DNA of 14,302 nucleotides, taken from the NCBI GenBank assembly GCA_905373835.1, contig CAJPUN010000012.1, positions 1-14,302 on the forward strand, in the 5' to 3' direction. A program made the position numbers and the translations under genes. The notes under the pieces are model-generated. The model had not been told where the DNA came from, searched no databases, and was given only the letters and a program-made list of their open reading frames with translations. Of this stretch, positions 1 through 5,401 are shown piece by piece. The number at the start of each line of letters is the position of its first letter. Position 1 is the stretch's first letter. Source of the stretch: Candidatus Saccharimonadota bacterium. GTDB lineage: Bacteria > Patescibacteriota > Saccharimonadia > Saccharimonadales > Saccharimonadaceae.

Positions 1-69
1 GCCAGGGCTGAAAACTCGTTATTACAACGAGTTTTCACACTCCATCGGATGAAGTGGTGGGGAGGGAGA
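1..69 (+). ncRNA. Structured element family B, copy 1 (3' part, cut by window edge)
   Basis: This matches the 3' half of the element at 13571-13710. It has the linker GCCAGGGCTG (1-10), a perfect 10-bp hairpin (11-20 with 26-35) with loop ATTAC, then CACACTCCATCGGATGAAGTG (36-56, shared with the other copy) and a purine-rich segment like the 3' strand of that copy's closing stem. The hairpin arms differ from the other copy at five positions, all compensated on the opposite arm, while loop and linkers are identical. This is what a conserved RNA looks like. The 5' half lies outside the window. Function and RNA class are unknown. Positions 80-199 hold only the tRNA promoter region; I see no gene there. 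Confidence 0.6.
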
Positions 70-199
70 GCTAACGTTAGGAGAGCACTACCATCGTACC
101 CTCAGCCACAACGCTCTCGCAGTAGCTCATCATCCTGCAGCGGGGTAGCTTCTACAGGCTATCACGCCGCGCTGCCTTCCATTTTCGCCTCGCCTCTAG

Positions 200-205
200 T
201 ATAAT
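200..205 (+). promoter_or_regulatory. -10 box TATAAT for tRNA-Thr and the genes behind it
   Basis: A consensus TATAAT sits 11 bases before the tRNA, giving a start near 212. The -35 position (177-182, TTCCAT) is poor. No other promoter is evident before the two protein genes that follow, so this one probably drives all three. Confidence 0.7.
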
Positions 206-216
206 ATAGCGGTGAT

Positions 217-292
217 GCCGCTGTAGCTCAGTTGGTAGAGCGGCGCTTTCGTAAAGCGTAGGTCACCGGTTCGAGTCCGGTCAGCGGCTCCA
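217..292 (+). tRNA. tRNA-Thr, anticodon CGT, CCA encoded
   Basis: The complete cloverleaf is readable. The acceptor GCCGCTG pairs with CAGCGGC (282-288); the D arm is GCTC/GAGC; the anticodon stem GCGCT/AGCGT carries loop TTCGTAA with anticodon CGT, reading ACG; the T arm is ACCGG TTCGAGT CCGGT. The discriminator base is T (289) and CCA is encoded at 290-292. U73 matters because the T-box bulge upstream of thrS (5223-5226, TGGA) is complementary to UCCA. The next ATG lies only seven bases after the CCA, so tRNA and mRNA are probably one precursor separated by 3'-end processing. Confidence 0.97.
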
Positions 293-299
293 TTTGTTT

Positions 300-686
300 A
301 TGACCAAAGAGAAGAAGGATTTTTTGCGCACCCCTCTCCGCACGATCGCGGCCGATCGGCCATTCTTTGCGGCGCTGGTTGGTGTATTTGTCGCGGGCAT
401 CATCTATATGCTGGTGATGGGCTTCACGCTGCAGGTGCGCGATGTGCAGGTTTATGTGCGCTACACCGCCTTTGGTGAGGCGCATTTTTATAAGAGTTAT
501 TGGTATTATTTGCTCAGTTTTGTGTTGTTTGGTGCGCTGGTAATGGTGGTGCACATTGGCCTGATGGTTAAGCTGTATAGCCTGCAGCGCCGCCAGACAG
601 CGCTTTTTGTGGGGGCGGCAGCAGTATTGGTGCTGCTGGTTGCTGCCTCGTATGGATTAGCAGTAATGCACCTGGCGTATCGATAA
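300..686 (+). CDS. Small multipass membrane protein, unrecognised
   Basis: A 128-residue protein starting MTKEKKDFLRTPLR. A basic N-terminus is followed by a hydrophobic segment (about residues 22-42), a polar stretch rich in aromatic residues, a second segment (about 68-90) and a third (about 99-120), so three membrane helices are likely. I recognise no catalytic motif. A TTG at 294 could add two residues, but ATG at 300 is preferred. Neither has a Shine-Dalgarno sequence, because the tRNA CCA ends at 292. After tRNA processing the mRNA would be nearly leaderless. The stop at 684-686 directly abuts the glycosyltransferase ATG, so the two are surely co-transcribed. A role as partner of that enzyme is an inference from position only. 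Confidence 0.8.
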   Translation: MTKEKKDFLRTPLRTIAADRPFFAALVGVFVAGIIYMLVMGFTLQVRDVQVYVRYTAFGEAHFYKSYWYYLLSFVLFGALVMVVHIGLMVKLYSLQRRQTALFVGAAAVLVLLVAASYGLAVMHLAYR

Positions 687-2393
687 ATGAACCACAACGA
701 TCTTGAGCTGCCCATGGGCAAGCGCACTCTCCTCTACCGATTATTTGAAATTCTCCCAGCATTCTTGAGCTATGGGATGCTGATTTTGTTTATCATTTTG
801 TCTTTGATCAATCCACTGTGGGCGTCTATCTACCTTCTCGTCTTGGTGATGAGTGTGATTGTCCGCTCGATTGGCATTGCCTACCGTACACTGACAGGCC
901 ACCACCAGCTGGAGAAGGCGCAGATAGTCAATTGGCGGCAGCGTCTGGAGCAGCTCGAAGACCCAGTAGCAAGCTATGCTGCCATCCAGCAGCAGCCACT
1001 ACCGAAGCGGCATCAGCGCGAGTTCCATGCCCAAGAGCACCGCGAGAATCTCCGCCTTATGGCGGCCGACCCAGCGAGCTTCCCGCGGCCATCGCAGCTC
1101 TACCAAGCAGTGATTGTAGCGGCGTACAATGAGTCGTATGATGTCTTGCAGCCTACCATCGAGTCAGTTAAGAACACAACGTACAACAACGAACAGATCA
1201 TCCTCGTCCTTGCCTACGAGGAGCGTGGTGGGGTAGATATTGCCCGCACAGCTGCTCGCCTCCAGCAGGAGTATGGCGATGTATTCTTCACCTTCCAGAC
1301 CATCATGCACCCTAAGGACATGCCTGATGAGGTGATTGGTAAGGGTGGTAACATCACCTATGCTGGTAAGCAGCTCCAGCGCTATTGCGACGAGCAGGGG
1401 ATTGCCTACAGTGATGTGATGATCACCACGCTCGACAGCGACAATCGCCCATATCCATCATACTTCGACTATGTGGCGTATGAGTATATCGTTCACCCCG
1501 AGCGCAAGCGTCTGTCGTATCAGCCGATTGCACTATACTTTGGCAATATCTGGGACGCGCCAGCACCGATGCGGGTGATTGCGACGGGTAACTCCTTCTG
1601 GACGATCATCAGCAGTATGCGCCCCCACACACTGCGCAACTTTGCCTCGCACTCGCAGCCAATGGACGCTCTGGTGGAGATGAACTTCTGGAGCACACGC
1701 AGCATTGTGGAGGATGGCCACCAGTACTGGCGCAGCTACTTCTACTTTGCGGGAGACTACAGTGTTTTGCCTATCCATGTGCCTATCTACCAAGATGCCG
1801 TGATGGACAACACCTTCTGGGGGACAGTAGTGGCGCAGTTTAAGCAGCTCCGGCGTTGGAGCTACGGTGCGTCGGACATCCCATATGTGGCAATACGCAC
1901 CTTTACGCGGCGGCGCAATGTGCCATTTGCTGAGGTATTTGCCCGCTTCATGCGCTTGCTCGATGGGCATGTGACCCTGGCTGTGATGGCATTTTTGGTG
2001 ACCTTTGGTGGGTGGGTACCACTGTTGATCAATCAAGAATCATCACGCAGCTATGCGGTGCACATGCTGCCCGAGGTGATTAGTAATTTGCAGCGCTTCG
2101 CGATGATCGGTATCTTTATCACCGTCTTCTTGATGCTCAAGATGTTGCCGCCCCGCCCCGAGCGCTACAAGCGCCGGCGCAGCTTTGCCATGGTGGCGCA
2201 GTGGATTCTTATGCCCGTCACGTCCATTTGCTTTAGTGCGATTGGTGCCTTCAATGCCCAGACACACCTGGCGTTTGGCCGCTACCTCGACAAATTTGAC
2301 GTAACCGTCAAGGCCACTACCGGCTCGCGCGACCGCGCCAAAGCCGCCAAACAAGCCCAAAAAGCCGCTAAAAAGCAGCGTAAGAAAGAGTAA
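687..2393 (+). CDS. Membrane-bound family 2 glycosyltransferase
   Basis: A 568-residue inner-membrane enzyme expected to transfer sugar from a nucleotide-sugar donor to a surface polysaccharide or glycolipid. Two N-terminal membrane helices (about 26-66) precede a cytoplasmic GT-A domain. The domain has VAAYNES (144-150), the DxD-type metal site TLDSDNRP (248-255), an acidic ED before GHQYWR (342-343) and QLRRW (387-391), the QxxRW motif of processive synthases such as cellulose and hyaluronan synthases. Three further helices follow (about 429-448, 470-487, 499-523), then a Lys/Arg/Ala-rich tail. The ATG at 687 follows the upstream stop with no gap, suggesting translational coupling; an in-frame ATG at 714 is the alternative. 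Donor and product cannot be read from sequence. No clear terminator follows. Confidence 0.88.
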   Translation: MNHNDLELPMGKRTLLYRLFEILPAFLSYGMLILFIILSLINPLWASIYLLVLVMSVIVRSIGIAYRTLTGHHQLEKAQIVNWRQRLEQLEDPVASYAAIQQQPLPKRHQREFHAQEHRENLRLMAADPASFPRPSQLYQAVIVAAYNESYDVLQPTIESVKNTTYNNEQIILVLAYEERGGVDIARTAARLQQEYGDVFFTFQTIMHPKDMPDEVIGKGGNITYAGKQLQRYCDEQGIAYSDVMITTLDSDNRPYPSYFDYVAYEYIVHPERKRLSYQPIALYFGNIWDAPAPMRVIATGNSFWTIISSMRPHTLRNFASHSQPMDALVEMNFWSTRSIVEDGHQYWRSYFYFAGDYSVLPIHVPIYQDAVMDNTFWGTVVAQFKQLRRWSYGASDIPYVAIRTFTRRRNVPFAEVFARFMRLLDGHVTLAVMAFLVTFGGWVPLLINQESSRSYAVHMLPEVISNLQRFAMIGIFITVFLMLKMLPPRPERYKRRRSFAMVAQWILMPVTSICFSAIGAFNAQTHLAFGRYLDKFDVTVKATTGSRDRAKAAKQAQKAAKKQRKKE

Positions 2394-2481
2394 ATAAAGT
2401 AAATAAATACCGTCAATCCAATAGGCTACGCGTGCTTGTAGGTATAGCAAATTAGCATATTACAAATATAGCCGCAATAGC

Positions 2482-3105
2482 CTATGTCGATATGACATCA
2501 TCAACGACTATTTCTTGTCCTCGGAATGGCCTGTCTAGTTCTTCATCGCTTAGGTAACCGAAGTCAGTGTCGTCAAAAATGTAATTTCCAATACAGCTAT
2601 TAGAGCTACCGTAGTCACCGTATGGGTGATCAATAGAAGGCCAAACATCTGCATCGAGAAGAACATCTTGAGCAAAGTCATAGATTGCCGTTAGATCGAG
2701 CCACTCCAGTACAAGAGGTTTTACCCCAGGATACTGTTTCAGTACTGGATCCAACGATATCTTGCGGACACTATCTTCGAGAAAGGATGGTGAGCATACC
2801 ACCATACATCTGGCGCACCCCTCAAGAAATGATGTACTAGACAGCATGTATAAAGTATCTCGGATCTCCTTTGATTCGGGGAAAATGTTTAGAGACACTT
2901 TAATGTACCAAGGCGTATCTCTGCTGCCAAATGTCTTTGAATGATCAAAATCAATCGGCTTGTTCTTGGGGTATACAGAAACAAAGAGATCATTCGTGCT
3001 AAAGTAATCGTCACCAAACTTCCAATCCGAACCAGTATACTGTTCTATGACAGTACAGCCATTGACTCGAAAAGGGAATCTAACCTTGGAATTCTGTCCA
3101 TGCAT
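2482..3105 (-). CDS. Hypothetical protein, 207 aa, unrecognised
   Basis: An intact ORF encoding a soluble, acidic protein with many aromatic residues. It has no signal peptide, membrane segment or known motif. Cysteines cluster at CARCMVVC in the middle, and the C-terminal third is rich in Asp, Gly, Ser and Tyr. Base composition is more AT-rich than the glycosyltransferase beside it, and codon choice differs, consistent with recent acquisition. It is transcribed toward the glycosyltransferase. Upstream on the minus strand, TATTAT-like sequence near 3113-3122 could be a -10. An 8-bp inverted repeat (2421-2428 with 2478-2485) spans its 3' end, but no U-tract shows a terminator. Likely real given its length and amino-acid composition, but without assigned function. 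Confidence 0.6.
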   Translation of the reverse strand: MHGQNSKVRFPFRVNGCTVIEQYTGSDWKFGDDYFSTNDLFVSVYPKNKPIDFDHSKTFGSRDTPWYIKVSLNIFPESKEIRDTLYMLSSTSFLEGCARCMVVCSPSFLEDSVRKISLDPVLKQYPGVKPLVLEWLDLTAIYDFAQDVLLDADVWPSIDHPYGDYGSSNSCIGNYIFDDTDFGYLSDEELDRPFRGQEIVVDDVIST

Positions 3106-3129
3106 AACAGTAGAATAATACTATGATGG

Positions 3130-4000
3130 TATTAAAATTACAACCCGTCAGTCGGTGGTAGGACGTTCTTCCTGTCATATTTTCCAGAAAACTTTGGGAA
3201 GTGAATTTCGTGCCTGCTACGGTTCAATATTTCGAAAGTGTGATGGAAATCAAAACGGGAGAGTGTAGAGCACAAAGGGTTCTGATGAAATTTTACAGAG
3301 GCCAGCTTATCAAAATAACTGTTATACTACAAAAATACCAAAATACAAATACAAACAGTGCGTGCATTATATCACCAAACGCATACGATGAGCAGCAAAA
3401 TGGCCATAGGCAATGTGGATAACTAATGATGTGGTGTGGATGAATATTAGGTGAAAAACCACAGCTATGCCTGCTAGGTGGTGCTGTGAGGAGGGTGGGG
3501 TGCTCAAAGAAGTGGTGGCATGCCAGGTTTCTTTATACTGCTTAGGACACAATAGTCTGGAGCGGGCGAACTTGTGATAGCTTAGCGACAGGATGTATGA
3601 GTGATGTGAATATATACACCAAATTTTCATTTGTTGGCGCTGGTTTTTTGCTGCTTCATTCGTAGAGATAATGGAGAGGAGTGTACAGATAGTGTGTAAT
3701 GCTTGATAAGCATATGCTTTATATTGCATAGTTGATGCGTGAATTTGATGATGGTGTGAGCGATTTCTTGGGCGAGGCAGGTGGTCTGGGTGAGTGTGGC
3801 GCAGTGTGTGAATTCGCCCATATTTTGTTCATAATAAACCAGCAAATAGACTGCGACATGGCGCGTCATTTTGCTTGTAATCTGCAAGCGATATGATGGG
3901 CTGAGAGGTTACAGTCATGGTCGATTGCGACAGCATCAAGGCGCTTGTGAGCGAAGGATAGGTGGCGACAAGAAGACGCTATTATGTGAATATTTTTTGT
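3130..4000. other. Long gene-poor interval
   Basis: No convincing gene is found here. The longest minus-strand frames (3367-3729 and 3627-3887) overlap each other and have low-complexity, His/Thr/Ser-rich translations, as expected of non-coding sequence. The start of the second (MQITSKMTRHVAVYLLVYY, TTG start at 3887) is faintly like the N-terminus of Rrf2-family regulators but loses any resemblance after about 25 residues. It could be a decayed gene, at low confidence. A 15-bp imperfect inverted repeat (3874-3888) resembles the hxlR operator. The rest shows no tRNA, repeat or promoter that I can support. Confidence 0.5.
3874..3888. promoter_or_regulatory. Possible HxlR-type operator, site 1 (imperfect)
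   Basis: CTTGT-AATCT-GCAAG is one mismatch from the perfect palindrome CTTGC-N5-GCAAG in front of hxlR. With the sites at 4083 and 4621 it makes three spaced copies within about 760 bp. Its regulatory target is unclear. Confidence 0.35.
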
Positions 4001-4006
4001 TATAAT
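3998..4006 (+). promoter_or_regulatory. Extended -10 promoter (TGtTATAAT)
   Basis: TG-T-TATAAT is a full extended -10, with a second overlapping TATAAT at 4010-4015. It points rightward into a short stretch without a long ORF that ends in a hairpin and T6 (4104-4136). A transcript of about 120 bases is possible. Confidence 0.5.
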
Positions 4007-4082
4007 TCATATAATGTGAATTTGCGAGAGTGCGGAAGGTAGGCTCATGAGGAAAAGTAGCGATGCCAAGCAGGGTAAATCA

Positions 4083-4097
4083 CTTGCAATTTGCAAC
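4083..4097. promoter_or_regulatory. Possible HxlR-type operator, site 2
   Basis: CTTGC-AATTT-GCAAC matches the hxlR upstream palindrome in all but the last base (TTGC-N5-GCAA core). It lies just past the 3' end of hxlR, inside the possible short transcript from 4013. Confidence 0.4.
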
Positions 4098-4103
4098 TAA
4101 AAT

Positions 4104-4136
4104 ATAGTACATGTTTTTACTATGTATCAATTTTTT
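4104..4136. terminator. Weak hairpin terminator, likely bidirectional
   Basis: ATAGTA (4104-4109) pairs with TACTAT (4118-4123). On the plus strand T6 follows at 4131-4136 after a short gap; on the minus strand ATTTTA follows. It sits just beyond the hxlR stop codon and would also end a rightward transcript from 4013. Confidence 0.45.
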
Positions 4137-4146
4137 GTGAGAGGCT

Positions 4147-4599
4147 CTACCCCTGTATACCCATGGTGTTGTGGTAGTAATCAACGAAGGTGCCGGTTTT
4201 TGCGGCAAGCATGATTTCTTGTTTGAGCAAATCTTTTTCGTGGGCAATGGTGGTGCGATAGTCATCGCTCACAGCTGCGTGTGGGTCGGCGCAAGCACCC
4301 CAAAAGAGCAGTTCGACGAGCAGCGGCAAGAGCTGCCAGCTGCTGTCCGTTGGGCTGTAAATGTATTGATTACCTTGGAGTGGATCGCGCTGCTTATCAA
4401 GCAAGCCGGCCGACTCTAACCGCGCCAAGCGATCGGCCAAAATATTGCTGGCAATGCGCTCATCGCGTGCGAATTCGCGGAAGTAGCAGCGCCCAAAGAG
4501 CAGCACGTCGCGCATGATGAGGAGTGTCCATTTGTCGCCAAAAAGGTCGAGGCTGTAGCTAATGGGGCAGGCTGAGCGTTTGTGAGCTGTTCGTGTCAT
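4147..4599 (-). CDS. HxlR-family winged-helix transcriptional regulator
   Basis: A 150-residue DNA-binding protein. The N-terminus carries the HxlR signature: CPISYSLDLFGDKWTLLIMRDVLLFGRCYFREF, a conserved Cys followed by the G-x-KW helix. The winged helix continues through ASNILADRLARLESAGLLDKQRDP, and a helical C-terminus probably dimerises. HxlR/DUF24 proteins often sense electrophiles or redox changes through the N-terminal Cys (here Cys11). The ATG at 4599 lies six bases downstream of a putative -10, so the mRNA may be leaderless. A perfect palindrome overlaps its -35, suggesting autoregulation. No target gene is adjacent. Confidence 0.85.
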   Translation of the reverse strand: MTRTAHKRSACPISYSLDLFGDKWTLLIMRDVLLFGRCYFREFARDERIASNILADRLARLESAGLLDKQRDPLQGNQYIYSPTDSSWQLLPLLVELLFWGACADPHAAVSDDYRTTIAHEKDLLKQEIMLAAKTGTFVDYYHNTMGIQG

Positions 4600-4605
4600 G
4601 ACTTT

Positions 4606-4634
4606 AGCGTAGCATCAAGGCTTGCGTTTTGCAA
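4606..4634 (-). promoter_or_regulatory. Putative hxlR promoter, leaderless arrangement
   Basis: On the minus strand TTGCAA (4634-4629) and TACGCT (4611-4606) are 17 bases apart, with six bases between TACGCT and the hxlR ATG. The -10 is a weak match, so the call rests on spacing and on the overlapping palindrome. Confidence 0.45.
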
Positions 4635-4635
4635 G
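4621..4635. promoter_or_regulatory. Operator-like perfect palindrome upstream of hxlR, site 3
   Basis: CTTGC-GTTTT-GCAAG is a perfect 5-5-5 inverted repeat overlapping the putative -35 box of hxlR. Binding there would block RNA polymerase, the usual layout of an autorepressor. Confidence 0.55.
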
Positions 4636-4681
4636 TTTGTGGTGTGAGCTGGTAGTGACGCAATGTAACGGAGTTGTACTA

Positions 4682-4716
4682 TAACAAAAAGCACTTACTG
4701 TAGCAGTAAGTGCTTT
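4682..4716 (-). terminator. Strong intrinsic terminator of tRNA-Val
   Basis: GCACTTACTG (4691-4700) pairs perfectly with CAGTAAGTGC (4704-4713) around loop TAG, with A and T runs on both sides. Read on the minus strand the stem is followed by TTTTTGTTAT, as needed to end the tRNA-Val transcript and shield hxlR from it. Confidence 0.85.
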
Positions 4717-4770
4717 TGTGCCGATACACCCTACAGACCGATAATGGGTATATAGGCAAATAGACCGAAA

Positions 4771-4847
4771 TGGTGGGCAATAGAGGATTCGAACCTCTCA
4801 CCTCTTCAACGTCAATGAAGCGCTCTAGCCAAATGAGCTAATCGCCC
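4771..4847 (-). tRNA. tRNA-Val, anticodon GAC, CCA encoded
   Basis: On the minus strand the acceptor GGGCGAT pairs with ATTGCCC; the D arm is GCTC/GAGC; the anticodon stem CTTCA/TGAAG carries loop TTGACGT with anticodon GAC, reading GUC/GUU; the T arm is GAGAGG TTCGAAT CCTCT. The discriminator is A and CCA is encoded (4773-4771). A TACAAT -10 (4863-4858) precedes it and a strong terminator follows at 4716-4682. Confidence 0.96.
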
Positions 4848-4857
4848 GACACGTGTA

Positions 4858-4863
4858 TTGTAG
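4858..4863 (-). promoter_or_regulatory. -10 box TACAAT for tRNA-Val
   Basis: TACAAT on the minus strand lies 10 bases upstream of the tRNA 5' end, the expected spacing for a short tRNA leader. No good -35 is visible. Confidence 0.6.
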
Positions 4864-4929
4864 CAGAAGATGCAGGGGAGGGCAAGGGTACACGGGACAT
4901 ATACCTGAACGTGCAAACTTATCATCTTC

Positions 4930-5049
4930 GCCCTCACAACAAACCCATCACACCGAAAATGTTCCGGCCAGATGAATCACAGAGCTTATCCGCCCTCACA
5001 GCCACTGGCCTCCAGATATTTTCTTGCGCGATGGGTTTGCCGTGAGGGC
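4930..5049 (-). ncRNA. Structured element family C, copy 1
   Basis: On the minus strand, GCCCTCAC-GG-CAAACCCATC (5049-5030) pairs with GATGGGTTTG-TT-GTGAGGGC (4949-4930): 20 consecutive pairs including two G-U. The stem continues inward as GCGC/GTGT. The wobbles pair only if the minus strand is the RNA. Inside are GGCCAG/CTGGCC and a hairpin CCGGAA-CAT-TTTCGG. The core is homologous to 14201-14278 on the plus strand, including 31 identical bases (4951-4981). The closing stems of the two copies differ in sequence. No fitting promoter or terminator is visible. I know of no matching RNA class. Confidence 0.6.
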
Positions 5050-5082
5050 GATGTAGTTGGGAGAGGTTGAGGCTGACACTAT

Positions 5083-5112
5083 TTGCACCCACCCCCACTC
5101 TCGTTATACAAT
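5083..5112 (+). promoter_or_regulatory. Promoter of the thrS leader
   Basis: TTGCAC (5083-5088) is followed after 16 bases by TATACA (5105-5110) or after 18 by TACAAT (5107-5112). The transcript would start near 5118, just ahead of the T-box structures. Confidence 0.6.
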
Positions 5113-5117
5113 AGATG

Positions 5118-5309
5118 GTAAGTGCTGACGGGGCCTCACCAGCCTCCCGAGCTTCGTGGGCTGTCGTGATGTGCGAGAACGTTGCGTCATGAGTGCTTGG
5201 CGGTAAGCGCCAAGAAGTCCGGTGGAACCGCCGTTTGCGTGCAAGCGGCCCGAGACATGCGAGATTGGTCGGATGGAGTATCCGTGCCAGGGCGCATGTT
5301 TTTATTTTT
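5118..5309 (+). promoter_or_regulatory. T-box-type tRNA-sensing leader of thrS
   Basis: The T-box core is GGTGGAACCGC (5221-5231). It fits a canonical antiterminator: helix A1 GTCCGG (5217-5222) with CCGAGAC (5250-5256), the seven-base bulge TGGAACC (5223-5229), and helix A2 GCCGTTTG (5230-5237) with CAAGCGGC (5242-5249). Upstream is a stem-III-like hairpin, CTTGGCG/CGCCAAG (5196-5214). Downstream is a terminator whose 5' arm overlaps the A1 3' arm. The bulge TGGA can pair with an uncharged tRNA ending UCCA, as tRNA-Thr here does. The specifier is ambiguous: a short hairpin CGGGG/TCCCG (5129-5133, 5145-5149) displays ACC-A in its loop (5138-5141); an ACG lies at 5179-5181. Known T-boxes upstream of thrS respond to uncharged tRNA-Thr. 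Confidence 0.8.
5255..5309 (+). terminator. Intrinsic terminator of the thrS T-box leader
   Basis: ACATGCG (5255-5261) pairs with CGCATGT (5293-5299), enclosing a second helix, CGGAT/ATCCG, around loop GGAGT. TTTTATTTTT follows directly. The 5' arm shares bases 5255-5256 with the antiterminator, and G-U pairs could extend the clash, so the two folds compete. Confidence 0.8.
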
Positions 5310-5341
5310 ATCAAAATAATTTATATACAAGGAGGAGCGAG

Positions 5342-5401
5342 TTGGCTTCTAGCTGCCAGTGCGCAGGAGAGAAGGTGATGAGCAAACAAAGCAATGAATA
5401 G
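5342..5401 (+). CDS. Small upstream ORF overlapping the thrS start
   Basis: TTG at 5342 has an excellent Shine-Dalgarno (AAGGAGG, 5329-5335, six bases away) and opens a 19-codon frame ending TAG at 5399-5401. An internal in-frame ATG at 5378 has its own Shine-Dalgarno (AGGAGAG, 5365-5371) and encodes MSKQSNE. Either way the frame ends five bases past the thrS ATG (5394-5396), which itself has no Shine-Dalgarno. It lies between the T-box terminator and thrS, so it is read only when the leader is not terminated. The likely role is translational coupling; the peptide itself may be irrelevant. Confidence 0.5.
   Translation: MASSCQCAGEKVMSKQSNE

Noticed and set aside
3367..3887. Two overlapping minus-strand frames as genes
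   Set aside because: They overlap in different frames, have biased His/Ser/Thr-rich translations and match no family beyond a faint Rrf2-like start. Kept only as a note in the gene-poor interval.
4930..5049. MITE with 20-bp terminal inverted repeats
   Set aside because: The homologous copy at 14190-14302 does not share the terminal sequence, and the two central mismatches are G-U pairs on one strand, which fits an RNA stem better than transposon ends. No target duplication is visible.
5179..5181. ACG as the firm T-box specifier codon matching the tRNA-Thr(CGT) in this window
   Set aside because: It is attractive but is followed by T rather than the usual purine, and the surrounding stem is not secure. 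ACC-A at 5138-5141 is at least as good, so no specifier is claimed.
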